A DNA stretch of 64,000 nt, from positions 59,614 through 123,613 of the forward strand of contig CAJKKQ010000008.1 in NCBI GenBank assembly GCA_905200545.1, given 5' to 3'. This DNA is from an uncultured Oscillibacter sp. Its GTDB lineage: Bacteria > Bacillota > Clostridia > Oscillospirales > Oscillospiraceae. Of the stretch, positions 45,819 through 54,786 are shown one piece after another. Both the position numbers and the translations under genes were made by a program. Each line of letters opens with the position of its first letter. Position 1 is the stretch's first letter. The notes beneath the pieces were generated by a model, which was given only the letters and a program-made list of their open reading frames with translations, ran no database searches and was not told the DNA's origin.

Positions 45819-48125
45819 CTATGAGAAATATGCCGGATAGACTGTGAGCACTTCCCCGCTCTCATCTTTCAAAAAATCTGACACAAACGCCTGGGCATCC
45901 GGGCAGCAGTAGTACCCCGTACTGGCGCTGAGGAGGAGCGGACTGCTCCCCATCTGCACATACCGGTTGTTTTGAAAGTCGGGCAGATATTCCGGCACAT
46001 AAGTCTCCACATAGAGCAGGGTATATTCCCCGGTGAAAAACAGATTGTCCGTCACCTTCACCGTGCCGTCCTGCATGTTGGGTCCCCCTTGACTGCAAAA
46101 CGCCATCCCCAGATCGGTCCAATCGCTGTACCCGCTGAAAAGCACGTAGTTGCCGGTGAAGACGATATTCCGGAACTGATGATTGGGGTTGGCCTCCATG
46201 TCCCAGTTGAAGTAGAGCAGTGGGGCGGAACAGTGATAGAATACATTCCCCTCAAAGAGATTGTCAGTCAAATCCACTACGCCGCCTCCAAACTCGATCG
46301 CTGCCTCCAGTCCCAGCCCCTCCTGATAGCTCTCGTAGACATAGTTGTTGCGGAAGGTATTGCCGCTGGAGCTGGCTCCGCCCACACCGCCGTTGCGCTG
46401 GATACCGGCGGCATAGCCGGTGATGGTATCCAGGGCATAACTGGCCACACAGCCGCCGCCCCAGCCCAAAGCGCAATTCTGGATGAGCACACCCTCACAC
46501 CGGGGATCCACAGAAACTAAATCCCGCCCTGTGTAGCGCAGGTCCAGGTTATCCAGCACGACATCATCCTGAATCCCGTCAAACTGAGCATGTGGGGTGA
46601 GAAACTCAATCTGGTCATAGAGCTCTCCGGGGTTGCCTTGGTCACAGCGCAGATACAGTGGGCCGGAAGCAGTCATGCAGTAGAACTCCTCCTGCCCGCT
46701 GTCCATCCAGCCCAGCAGATAGACGGGCAAAGTGTCCGGCAGGGTGCTGTCCGCCTGGGAAAAGAAGGTCAAATTCTCAGTGAGCTCCGCCGCCACATCA
46801 AAGGCGGGCTGTGCCAGCTGATCCTCCCGGGCCGCCTCGTCATCTCCCTGGTTCCACAGCTGTGAGCAGACCTGATACGCCTCCCCGTTCCAGAAGGCGG
46901 CCACCTTTTTGGCTGCGTCCCCCTGGCTGCCCAGAGCAATGGCTCCGCAGTCCAGCATATCCCGATGGTAGAGCCAAATCTTCTCTCCGTTTTCACCCTC
47001 GTACCACAGCGTCCACTTTTCCGCTCCGCTGCCGTCCTCCGGTGAGCCGTAGAGCCCGGGTTTCGCACCTTCGCCGTAAGCGGAATAGGTGACGCCGGCC
47101 CGGCTTTGCACCTGTACCTCCCGCCAGATGTCCCCCCGATGGAAGAACACCGCATCGCCGTAGCGGAGCTGGGCCGCATTGAGCCGTTCAATGGTGGCCC
47201 AGGCAGTCTCCGGGCTGGTGCCGTCCGCCCTGTCATCCCCGTCGTTGGAGAGATAGTAGGCAGTGCCGGTGTAGGTCTCTCCGGGAATCAGAGTATCCGA
47301 GCGGACAATCTGGGTGTCGTCATTCCAGATGGTGTCCCGCTTGGCCCAAGCCTCCTCCAGCAGTTGAGCTGCCGCTTCCCGGTCCTCCGCATTTCCAGGG
47401 AACTGCTCCGCCACATCGGAAAAGCTCTCAAACAGGCGCACCACCGCCACCGCCCCTTCCTGGTAGGTCATGGGATCGGTGAGCCGGAGGGTGCTGCTGT
47501 CATAGTCAAAGTCCATCAGGGGTGCTCCCGTCACCCGGGAGAGCCGGCAGAACACGAAGTCCTGGCTGGCATTGTGGTAGTTCATCTCCACATTCTCTCC
47601 CCGCTGGGAGGAGATGGAGACGCAGGTCTGATCCCAGATCTCCTCCACCAGAGGATAACCTCCTCGGTTATCCTCATAGAGGGCAGTCCACTGGGCATCC
47701 GAAAAGTTGAGGAAATAGGGAGCATAGCCGTCGGTAAACCGAGTGGCCCCCTCCATCTCCTCGGCGGCGTAGAGCAGCAGCATGGCACCGTAAGCCCGGT
47801 ACACCTCATTGTCCGGGGAAGCTGCGGCGGTCAGCTCCGTCCAGCCGGCCACATCGCCCTCCCGGGCGGTGATGACGGCAGTGAGCATATCCACCAGCTC
47901 TTTTTCAGTAATGACGGAGGATGGGTTCCGGCCAGGGTTCGTCTCTCCAAAGCCATACCAGGAAAGCCGGTCATACTCCTCTCCGGGGGCGTCCCCCTGC
48001 GGGAAGTGCCAGGCAGTCTCCTCCTCCCCCAACAGATCTGCGCTCTGGGCCGAACCGGAACAGGCACACAACCCCAGCGCTAGGCACCAGGACAGTACAC
48101 AGGCAACCAATGGTCTCCATATCAT
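45819..48125 (-). CDS. Lipoprotein with right-handed parallel beta-helix domain
   Basis: 768 residues. The lipobox LALGLCACSG puts the lipid-bearing cysteine near residue 20-22. The N-terminal third is helical. From about residue 290 the protein follows a pectate-lyase-like pattern (YLSNDGDDRADGTSPETAWA, a common entry motif for such domains). Asn-rich turns run through about 530-720 (NNYVYESYQEGLG, NLFEGNVFYHCS). It may bind or cut a polysaccharide outside the cell, but no catalytic residues can be assigned. Confidence 0.78.
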   Translation of the reverse strand: MIWRPLVACVLSWCLALGLCACSGSAQSADLLGEEETAWHFPQGDAPGEEYDRLSWYGFGETNPGRNPSSVITEKELVDMLTAVITAREGDVAGWTELTAAASPDNEVYRAYGAMLLLYAAEEMEGATRFTDGYAPYFLNFSDAQWTALYEDNRGGYPLVEEIWDQTCVSISSQRGENVEMNYHNASQDFVFCRLSRVTGAPLMDFDYDSSTLRLTDPMTYQEGAVAVVRLFESFSDVAEQFPGNAEDREAAAQLLEEAWAKRDTIWNDDTQIVRSDTLIPGETYTGTAYYLSNDGDDRADGTSPETAWATIERLNAAQLRYGDAVFFHRGDIWREVQVQSRAGVTYSAYGEGAKPGLYGSPEDGSGAEKWTLWYEGENGEKIWLYHRDMLDCGAIALGSQGDAAKKVAAFWNGEAYQVCSQLWNQGDDEAAREDQLAQPAFDVAAELTENLTFFSQADSTLPDTLPVYLLGWMDSGQEEFYCMTASGPLYLRCDQGNPGELYDQIEFLTPHAQFDGIQDDVVLDNLDLRYTGRDLVSVDPRCEGVLIQNCALGWGGGCVASYALDTITGYAAGIQRNGGVGGASSSGNTFRNNYVYESYQEGLGLEAAIEFGGGVVDLTDNLFEGNVFYHCSAPLLYFNWDMEANPNHQFRNIVFTGNYVLFSGYSDWTDLGMAFCSQGGPNMQDGTVKVTDNLFFTGEYTLLYVETYVPEYLPDFQNNRYVQMGSSPLLLSASTGYYCCPDAQAFVSDFLKDESGEVLTVYPAYFS

Positions 48126-48210
48126 GAAATCCGCCCCCTTCTGCTTTTACATGAAATTTCTTTTTCAGTATAGCAGGGCACGGGAGCCAAGTGGTGCGCA
48201 GGCAGCGCAC

Positions 48211-50064
48211 TCACTCCCGATAGGCGATCTCAAAGGGGGCCTGGGACAGCTGCTCGTGAGCCAGGGTCTGATGCCGGGGGCTCAGGATCAAAAGTGTGAG
48301 CCAGGGGCACTCCAGCAGCGGCGTCAGATCCGTCAGGGGATTTTCCCGCAGATCCAGATCCGTCAGAGCCTGCATGGAGGAGAGAAAGGACAAATCCCGC
48401 ACCCCGGTCTCCCCCAGATTGACATTGCGCAGGGAGGAAAGTCCAACCAGCGCCTCGGGATGAGAGACGGTGCTGCCGAAAAAATCCACCTCCTGCAGAT
48501 TCTGGAATCCTGCAAGCAGGGTCAGATCCAGCGAAGGTGTAGAGTACAGCCGCAGTTCCTCCAGTCCCGTCAGCCCCGATAGGGTCTCCGCCGCCCCGTC
48601 CGGCATGCTTCCGGTAATCAGCCGGGTGAGCTGGGGGCAATCTTCCAGAGGCGTATAGTCCGTCACCCAGGTAGTGCGCACGTTCAAAAACTGAATGTTG
48701 CTGCCGGCAAAAGCCGCCACTGAGGTAACGCTGGTAGCTTCCAGCCCCACATCCCGGAGATTCAGCAGCTGTGCCAGCACGTCGGCGGAGCGCACGGGAT
48801 TTTCCCCCACATCCACCGTCTGGAGCTTCTGACAGTTGGTTAGGGGGCTCAGGTCAGAGACTTCATTTCCTGTGAGGCTCAGGTATTCCAAAGGCAAGCC
48901 GGTCAGCGGCGAGAGGTCGGTGATCTGCTGGTAGTCCAAAACCAGCACCCGCAGATTGGTGCATTGGGCCAGCAGGGCCAGATCCTGGTCGCTGATGTCT
49001 CCATGGGGAGTCTCCACTGCATAGAGGTCGTGGGCGGAGCTGACCATCTCCTCATGCTCCTGGAGCGTTCCCACCACCACCTGGCCGCATACCAGCAGCT
49101 GCTGCACCTCTTCCAGGCGGTTCATCGGAATCGGGGCATGTTCCTCCAGCCCCAGCTCCTGGCGCAGGGCGGTTTCCAACAAGGGGGATGCCTTCACGAT
49201 CTGACCGGAGGACAGCCACAACGCGGCCGCAAGGCATGCGGCGCACGCCAAGCCCGCCGCAGCCCCCACCACCGGCCGCAGCCGCTGGTGTTTCAGGGCC
49301 TTGCCGACAGCCTGGGCAGAGGGATATCGATCCCTGGGATCAAAAGCGGTGCAGCGCCGGATGACCCGACAAAGGGCCCGCTGGTTCGGCAGATTAGGCA
49401 GAGGATCAAACTTTCCGGAGAGCAAAAACCGCAGCAGCATACCCAGGCTGTAAATATCCGAACGCTGGTCGGTCTGCTGATAGCCGAACTGTTCCGGGGG
49501 TGCGGTTTCCTCCGTCCCCAGAAACACAGTATCGCCCTTTTGCTCCGCCCGGTAGCGGCGGGCGATACCCAGGTCGATGAGATGGCAGCAGCCGGTGGAA
49601 TCCATGACCACATTTTGCGGCTTCACATCCCGGCAGATGACGGGAGGCGTCTGGGTGTGGAGATACTGGAGAATCTGGCACAGGGAAAGGGCCGCCAACC
49701 TGGCCTGCGCCGGAGAGAGTGGGCCTTGGGCAGTCACCTGTTCATACAGGCTGATCCCCTCCACGTACTCCCTCACCAGATACTCTCGCCCATCTGCCTC
49801 CAGGTAGGTCATAGGGCGGGGGATCTGCGGATGATGGAGCTGGCACAGCAGCTCATATTCCTGCCGCAGGGAGTCCGCTCGCCCCACCGGCTGGATCTTC
49901 AGCACGGCAGGCTGTCCTGCCGAGTCCCGGACCAAATACACCTGCCGCTCTCCATCCTTGAGACAGGACACAGGCGTAAATTGCGTACGCAGCTCTGCAG
50001 GCAGCACCAGGGGCCTCAGAACCTGGTCCTGATACCTCTGCAAAAAACGTTCCTGCAGATCCAT
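48211..50064 (-). CDS. Transmembrane Ser/Thr protein kinase with leucine-rich repeats
   Basis: 617 residues. The Hanks-type kinase domain (about 25-275) shows the ATP-binding lysine in AVLKIQPVG, the catalytic loop CRDVKPQNVVM, a DLG in place of DFG, and PPEQFGYQQTDQRSDIYSLG. One membrane helix lies near 285-307. The outside part carries leucine-rich repeats (about 370-600), with units like LTGLPLEYLSLTGNEVSDLSP. So a surface LRR sensor is linked to a cytoplasmic kinase. It starts 1 bp after the small HTH-like gene. Confidence 0.85.
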   Translation of the reverse strand: MDLQERFLQRYQDQVLRPLVLPAELRTQFTPVSCLKDGERQVYLVRDSAGQPAVLKIQPVGRADSLRQEYELLCQLHHPQIPRPMTYLEADGREYLVREYVEGISLYEQVTAQGPLSPAQARLAALSLCQILQYLHTQTPPVICRDVKPQNVVMDSTGCCHLIDLGIARRYRAEQKGDTVFLGTEETAPPEQFGYQQTDQRSDIYSLGMLLRFLLSGKFDPLPNLPNQRALCRVIRRCTAFDPRDRYPSAQAVGKALKHQRLRPVVGAAAGLACAACLAAALWLSSGQIVKASPLLETALRQELGLEEHAPIPMNRLEEVQQLLVCGQVVVGTLQEHEEMVSSAHDLYAVETPHGDISDQDLALLAQCTNLRVLVLDYQQITDLSPLTGLPLEYLSLTGNEVSDLSPLTNCQKLQTVDVGENPVRSADVLAQLLNLRDVGLEATSVTSVAAFAGSNIQFLNVRTTWVTDYTPLEDCPQLTRLITGSMPDGAAETLSGLTGLEELRLYSTPSLDLTLLAGFQNLQEVDFFGSTVSHPEALVGLSSLRNVNLGETGVRDLSFLSSMQALTDLDLRENPLTDLTPLLECPWLTLLILSPRHQTLAHEQLSQAPFEIAYRE

Positions 50065-50065
50065 A

Positions 50066-50491
50066 TCAGGGTTCCTCCGTGTAAAGGCTTCGCTCCGGCA
50101 AAGAGGTTAGCAGTTCCTCTGCTTCCAGAAGGGTCATGTGCTGGTTCAGGGCAAAAATCACCGCCGCATCCCGGCGCACCCGAGGATAGAGAGCACCGCA
50201 GCCACCCACTGCCAGCAACCGTTGGGCATCCTCCAAAGAAAGATGCAACACCAGTGTCGTGCGCAGCAAAATGTCCCGTCCGGGTATTCTCTCCCCACGC
50301 AAAATCTGGTAGCCGTAGGATTTACTGAGATTAACCGCCGTCATCCACTCTGCGGCGGAAATCCCTGCCTTGTCCAAAAGATCCCGCAGGACCTGCGAGC
50401 ATATGGGGGCACTGCGGTTTTCCCGCAAAAAAGCCATGCCGCTTTCTGAACCGCGCAGCCTGTGAAACAGATTTCCAGTCGTTTCGTGCAT
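50066..50491 (-). CDS. Small HTH-like partner of the Ser/Thr kinase
   Basis: 141 residues. A Cro/C1-like helix-turn-helix is suggested near 35-80 (ISAAEWMTAVNLSKSYGYQI then GRDILLRTTLVLHLSLEDAQ). The C-terminal part contains AVIFALNQHMTLLEAEELLT, likely helical. Genes of this type sit directly before Hanks kinases in several Clostridia, and the protein is a plausible kinase substrate or DNA-binding effector. The TAA stop and the kinase start are separated by one base. Confidence 0.65.
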   Translation of the reverse strand: MHETTGNLFHRLRGSESGMAFLRENRSAPICSQVLRDLLDKAGISAAEWMTAVNLSKSYGYQILRGERIPGRDILLRTTLVLHLSLEDAQRLLAVGGCGALYPRVRRDAAVIFALNQHMTLLEAEELLTSLPERSLYTEEP

Positions 50492-50651
50492 ATTCTCTCA
50501 CCACCAATGATTTCATTATACCGGTGAGCAGATGAAATGCAACGGAAAATCTCAACGCCTTTTCAGCTTGCAGGAGCAAACGTGAAAACTCTCCCCAACA
50601 AACCTCTGGTGAACAAGGATGCACTAACAGAGTTCTGCACCAAGTCTCTGC

Positions 50652-50800
50652 GCAGGACAAGTAAAGGCAATCATCGCCGCCTGTGAGGGGCTGTATACCC
50701 TCTTTGGAGGCGAGGCAGAGTTCCCGCCCACCATGCCTCTTCAGAGCGGATTTGGGCCGATTTCGAGGACTCTGCGGAGGACGAAAGGAAAAGCGGGTGA
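50652..50800 (+). repeat. Second repeat unit with AIIAACEGLY coding-like segment
   Basis: GGCAATCATCGCCGCCTGTG (near 50666) through GAAAGGAAAAGCGGGTGAAA aligns with 39105-39250. In frame it reads AIIAACEGLYTLFGGEAEFP. No start codon and no long frame, so it is a remnant. The rest of 50492-50979 has no supported gene. Confidence 0.6.
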
Positions 50801-50979
50801 AAGAGGTCCCGTCACTGCCGCCTCTTTCACCAGGCACATCTGCCCACGCACTCGCCCGCAGGCGAGCGTTTCGGAGGCCACTCGCCCGCAGTGCGGGCAG
50901 CTCTTAGGTTGGAGATGTTCGGGCAGTTCCAAGGGGTTCCGGGATTGCCGGAAATGGGATTAAAAACAGCAGTAGGTGA

Positions 50980-51005
50980 AAATTGCGTTGCAAATTAAGG
51001 AAAAG
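50980..51005 (+). repeat. Left core of integrase element (copy F)
   Basis: AATTGCGTTGCAAATTAAGG then AAAAG lies 33 bp before the helper-gene start. It corresponds to AATTTGCGTCGCTGTAAAAG at 23108 (copy C) and TTGCGTCGCTATATCAAAG near 62638 (copy G), each just before the helper gene. Confidence 0.55.
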
Positions 51006-51037
51006 AACCGAAAGGAATAGCTGCCCGATGAGTTCTT

Positions 51038-51328
51038 ATGAGGGATTACATGATGGCGCTGCACCAGCGGTTCTGCAAGGAGCCGGAGTGCCGGGAGGTA
51101 AGAAAAGCAGATTGTGGAAGTTGAACGAGAGCTCCGACAAGCACTGGACCGACGAGGGCAGGAGAAACTGCTGAAGCTGGTGGACCTGGAGAACGAGCTG
51201 TTGGATGAGATCTCTCTGGAAAGGTTCCTCTCCGGCTTTAAACTCGCCCTGGGGATTGCGACGGAACTGGCTTCCTCCTATTCCTTCGACGATGACGAGA
51301 AGCAACGAGCCTGCGAGGCTCTTCGGCA
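51038..51328 (+). pseudogene. DUF6809-like helper gene, frameshifted (copy F)
   Basis: The start matches the intact copy at 62777: MRDYMMALHQRF then CKEPECREVRK. A frameshift follows near 51105, and the rest (RGQEKLLKLVDLENELLDEI, then SLERFLSGFKLALGIATELA) continues in another frame to about 51328. The helper is broken in the same element whose integrase is also deleted. Confidence 0.75.
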
Positions 51329-51340
51329 AAGGAGGGGCGA

Positions 51341-51874
51341 GCGAAGGCAAAGAGGCGGGCCAATGGGGAAGGAAACATCCGCAAGGGGGAACTGGTTGCC
51401 ATGCGATGGGAGGACCTGGATATCCCCAACAAAACCATTTCCGTCAGCAAGCAGGCCACGAAGGATGCGGACAACCACCTGATCGTGGCAAGGCCCAAAA
51501 CCAAAAACTCCGTCCGGCTGATTTCCATTCCCCAGGAGGCGGTGGAGTTGCTGGCGAGAGAACACACCAAATATCCGGACAATCCCTGGCGCTTCCCTTC
51601 CTCCCAGACCGGAACCATGTACCACCCGCACTCCGTGGCCACCCTTCACCAGCGCATTCTCAAGGGCGACGGACTGGAGCACCTTCGGTTCCACGATCTC
51701 AGGCACACCTTCGCCACCCTGACCCTCCAGAACAGCGTGGACAACAAAACCGTCTCCGCTATGCTGGGCCACTACGACGCAGGATTCACTTTGCGGACCT
51801 ACACCCACACCACAAGGCAGAAACAGGATGAGGCCGCCCAGACCATGGGGAACCTCATGGCGCAGGTGCGGTAA
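51341..51874 (+). pseudogene. Tyrosine integrase with N-terminal half deleted (copy F)
   Basis: The frame reads KRRANGEGNIRK and then continues directly as GELVAMRWEDLDIPNKT. The normal protein has about 180 more residues between those points. Both deletion ends carry an IRK codon trio, which suggests deletion at microhomology and keeps the first catalytic Arg in place. The rest of the catalytic domain is complete: KQATKDADNHLIVARPKT, HLRFHDLRHTFATL, AMLGHYDAGFTLRTYTHTTR with HxxR, the last His and a Tyr. The original ATG is AAG here and no other good start precedes it. Confidence 0.82.
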
Positions 51875-51894
51875 ATCCCACCCCCAAAAGCAAA

Positions 51895-51970
51895 GCAGCG
51901 CACCGGTTGGGAAGACGAGCTTCCCTGCCGGTGCGCTGCGTTTTTTCGCCAATGTGAGTCACGGTGTGGG
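51895..51970 (+). terminator. Integrase-element hairpin and right end (copy F)
   Basis: CAGCGCACCGG (51896-51906) pairs with CCGGTGCGCTG (51928-51938), followed by CGTTTTTT. Then AATGTGAGTCACGGTGTGGG and TCAGTCCCT repeat the right-end segment of copy D. A hypothetical-gene-free spacer continues to 52071. Confidence 0.75.
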
Positions 51971-52071
51971 TCAGTCCCTCCACTCATGATACAGGAACCA
52001 CAGTGCTCCCAATATGGCTGCAATCCTGGATCGTCCGCACATTGATTCCTGCTCCGTATGTCCAAAACAGC

Positions 52072-52506
52072 CTACTCCTCCTGTGCAATCGTCGTCTCAG
52101 CCGCCAATAGAAGGAGCGCTCTGAATTCCGTTCTCTGCTGATCTGACATCTGCCGGGTCATGCGCTGAAAGCACTCATCGATCTGCTTCCGGACAAAAGG
52201 ATATGCTTCCCAGGCTCTTTGTGTGGGCCGGATGTCATAGGTGCGCTTGTCCTTCGGGTTGGTGGTGCGCTCCAAAAATCCGGTCTCTTCCAGCTTGGTC
52301 ACTGTCTTGGCAATCACGCTTTTATCCAGTCCCAGCCGCTTGGTGATCTCGTCCTGAGTCAGGCATTTGAAATCGCAGGCAATGAGAATAACCGTGGCCT
52401 GCGCCGCAGTCAGTCCGCACTGCGCACAGCTGTTGTTCAGCCAGATGTGAGACTTTCGGTACAGGATTGAAATTGCCTTGAACGGGCTGTCCATAATATT
52501 TTCCAA
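52072..52506 (-). CDS. MarR-family regulator
   Basis: 144 residues, standard length. The winged helix is LTQDEITKRLGLDKSVIAKT then EETGFLERTTNPKDKRTYDI, with the DKR wing motif. N- and C-terminal helices give the dimer interface. It is divergent from an MFS transporter gene, and the shared region holds two copies of GCAGTTGC. It probably represses the transporter until a drug or aromatic compound binds. Confidence 0.88.
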   Translation of the reverse strand: MENIMDSPFKAISILYRKSHIWLNNSCAQCGLTAAQATVILIACDFKCLTQDEITKRLGLDKSVIAKTVTKLEETGFLERTTNPKDKRTYDIRPTQRAWEAYPFVRKQIDECFQRMTRQMSDQQRTEFRALLLLAAETTIAQEE

Positions 52507-52593
52507 GCCCCGCGCCCCCTTTTTATCTTGCAGGTATTATAGCGCGGGACAATGACTTTTGCAAATATCACCTCCTCTTCCCGCGCAAATTAG

Positions 52594-52661
52594 TAGCAAC
52601 TGCAACCAACTATTGACACTCATTCTTCGGCGTGCTATCATCATATGGTGGCAGTTGCCAC
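52594..52661 (+). promoter_or_regulatory. MFS promoter flanked by two putative MarR operators
   Basis: TTGACA (52613-52618) and TATCAT (52636-52641) are spaced 17 bp. GTGGCAGTTGCCAC (52648-52661) is an inverted repeat just downstream. GCAACTGC (52596-52603) upstream is the same core, GCAGTTGC, on the other strand. Two sites bracketing the promoter suit repression by the divergent MarR protein. Confidence 0.62.
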
Positions 52662-52699
52662 TATTTTTATTGCCTTGAGGCAAAAGGAGTTTTGCTTGT

Positions 52700-53866
52700 A
52701 TGGAAAAAACAGAAAAGATTTGGAACAGGAAATTTATCCTCCTGTTCATTACCAACCTTTTGGTGTTGGCAGCCTTCTACGCATCCATCCCCATTATCCC
52801 TGTCTACTGTGCAGAGATCGGAATTACTGGATCCAAGGTCGGCATTGTTTTGACAGCCATGTCCGTGGCCACGGTCCTATTCCGCCCTATGGCAGGATAT
52901 CTGCTGGATAACTTCAACCGCTACCGGGTCTATCTGCTGTTTCTGGCTCTGTTCTGTCTGTCCTTCCCGGCCTTTCTGATCTTCCCGGTGTTCGGGCTGC
53001 TGATCGTAGTGCGGCTTTACATGGGCGCGGTGTACTCCGTGTGTGCCTCTGCTACCATGACCATGGCCGGTGACGTGCTGCCTGTGGCTAAGATCACGGA
53101 GGGCATCAGCCGCTTTGCCTTTACGGTGTCTATCGGCATGGCGGTAGGCCCCTATGTTGGGCTGCAGGTACAGAGCAATATGAGCAGCAAGGCCTCCTTC
53201 CTCACCATTTTCGCCATCACGGTAGCCGCCCTGATCTGCGTGTCCTGCTGCCGCCTGAAGTACCCCAAGGTACAGCGGAAAAAGTTCTCCATCAAGGAGT
53301 CCCTCTACGGTCCCGCCGCTCCGTTCATGCTGAACATGATGTTTCTGATGATCCCCTACGGTGCGGTGATCGCCTATTCCTCCATCCTGGCCCAGGAGAA
53401 GGATATCATGGGATATCTCCCCTATTTCTACATCTGCCTGGTAGTGGGAATGCTGTTGTCCAAAATGTCTACCCAGAAGGCCATTGACGCCGGGAAGCAC
53501 CGCCCTCTGGTCTACGCCAGCCTGGTGGTACTGATCCTCACCATGATCAGTTTCCTGTTTTTGAATACCGGCGTGCATCTGCTGGCGGCCGGTTTCTTCT
53601 TCGGCCTGGGCTACGGCATCCTGCAGCCTCTGTTCCAATCCTTTGTCACCGGCACCACCCCTGCCCCGCAGCGGGGTGTGGCCAACTCCACCTACATGCT
53701 CTCTTACGATATCGGCATCGGCATCGGTTCTCTGCTGATGGGCTTTATGCAGGAGTCCATCGGCCTGACCACCGGCTTCGCCCTGACGGCCATTTTCTAT
53801 GTGGTAGGCGCTGTGGTCTATCAGGCATATGTAGACGGCTATTACCGCCGCCTGCGGGCCCAGTGA
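52700..53866 (+). CDS. Major facilitator superfamily transporter
   Basis: 388 residues, twelve predicted membrane helices. Motif A is seen as GYLLDNFNRYRVYL and the helix-5 type segment as GMAVGPYVGLQV. The layout is that of small drug or metabolite exporters. It lies divergent from a MarR gene and starts an array that continues without a terminator into the ATP synthase operon 42 bp downstream, so the two may be partly co-transcribed. Substrate is unknown. Confidence 0.82.
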   Translation: MEKTEKIWNRKFILLFITNLLVLAAFYASIPIIPVYCAEIGITGSKVGIVLTAMSVATVLFRPMAGYLLDNFNRYRVYLLFLALFCLSFPAFLIFPVFGLLIVVRLYMGAVYSVCASATMTMAGDVLPVAKITEGISRFAFTVSIGMAVGPYVGLQVQSNMSSKASFLTIFAITVAALICVSCCRLKYPKVQRKKFSIKESLYGPAAPFMLNMMFLMIPYGAVIAYSSILAQEKDIMGYLPYFYICLVVGMLLSKMSTQKAIDAGKHRPLVYASLVVLILTMISFLFLNTGVHLLAAGFFFGLGYGILQPLFQSFVTGTTPAPQRGVANSTYMLSYDIGIGIGSLLMGFMQESIGLTTGFALTAIFYVVGAVVYQAYVDGYYRRLRAQ

Positions 53867-53908
53867 CCCGCCGCGAAAGCAGAACACGCAAAAAAGAAGG
53901 AATATGTT

Positions 53909-54766
53909 ATGAAACAGAGCAAAAAGCGATTTCTGCTGCTTTGGATCTGCGTATGCGCCGTGCTGCTGGCAGGCGGTCTTCTGGCGCCTGGAGGCGGGGA
54001 ACAGGAGGCCATTCAAACCACCATGCGGGATGCCGTCCTGCACGAAGGGGACCGGATCAGCCTGTTTGGACTGCGTCCGGTAAACCCGGGGCTCATTTCT
54101 TCCCTGGTGGTGACCGTGGTGCTGCTGGCAGCCGCAGTCCTGATCCGGCTGTTCATCATCCCCAGATTTCAGTATGTCCCAGGAAAATTCCAGCTGATCC
54201 TGGAGCAGGCAGTGGGAATGTTTGACGGACTGGCCAAATCCAACAGCCCCTGGCGGAACGGCTTTTTAGGGGCGTATGTTTTCGCCGCCGGAACCTATAT
54301 CTTCTTCGGAACACTCTTTGAATTGTTTGGCTTCCAGGCAATCTCGGCCACCGGGCAGTCTGTCACCCTCCCGGCGCCGCTGTCCGACGTGAACGCAGCC
54401 ATCATGCTGGGCGTACTGTCCTATCTGGTGATTTTCTCCGGCGCCATCGCAGGAAACGGCCTGCGGGGCATCGGCAGCGCCCTGAAGGAGATCTCCCTGC
54501 TGATTTCCATGAGCTTTCGGCTCTTCGGCGCACTGCTCAGCGGCTTGCTGGTGACAGAGCTGGTTTATTACTACATCCAGCTGAGCTTTGTGCTGCCGGT
54601 GATCGTGGCAGTGCTCTTTACGCTGCTGCATGCACTGATCCAAAGCTATGTGCTGACCATGCTGACGGCGCTGTTTTACGGTGAGATGTCCGAACCGAAA
54701 GCCCGTCCAATCAAAGCCACCGGCAGGCACCCGGAGCCGGCGGAGAATGCCGCAATATCCAAATGA
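53909..54766 (+). CDS. atpB: F-type ATP synthase subunit a
   Basis: 285 residues. Subunit a conducts ions across the membrane past the c ring. The essential arginine is R204 in SMSFRLFGALLSG, in the expected helix. The Q/H/E-rich C-terminal helix continues HALIQSYVLTMLTALFYGEM. A hydrophobic N-terminus and an extended polar loop (about 27-60) precede helix 2. It starts the order a, c, b, alpha, gamma, beta, epsilon. AAGAAGGA precedes ATG. Confidence 0.93.
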   Translation: MKQSKKRFLLLWICVCAVLLAGGLLAPGGGEQEAIQTTMRDAVLHEGDRISLFGLRPVNPGLISSLVVTVVLLAAAVLIRLFIIPRFQYVPGKFQLILEQAVGMFDGLAKSNSPWRNGFLGAYVFAAGTYIFFGTLFELFGFQAISATGQSVTLPAPLSDVNAAIMLGVLSYLVIFSGAIAGNGLRGIGSALKEISLLISMSFRLFGALLSGLLVTELVYYYIQLSFVLPVIVAVLFTLLHALIQSYVLTMLTALFYGEMSEPKARPIKATGRHPEPAENAAISK

Positions 54767-54786
54767 TAAATATGGAGGTCTTTACC

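Noticed and set aside
50840..50905. Direct repeats of CACTCGCCCGCAG as a possible array
   Set aside because: Only two copies, with no regular spacer, so neither CRISPR nor a satellite is supported.
50741..50932. Possible zinc-ribbon protein (CPHCGRVASETLACG) on the minus strand
   Set aside because: The cysteines fall where the direct repeat CACTCGCCCGCAG occurs, there is no ribosome site, and the frame overlaps a repeat remnant on the other strand.
52877..54043. 388-codon minus-strand frame opposite the MFS gene
   Set aside because: It is antisense to a gene with clear transporter helices and motif A, and has no ribosome site.
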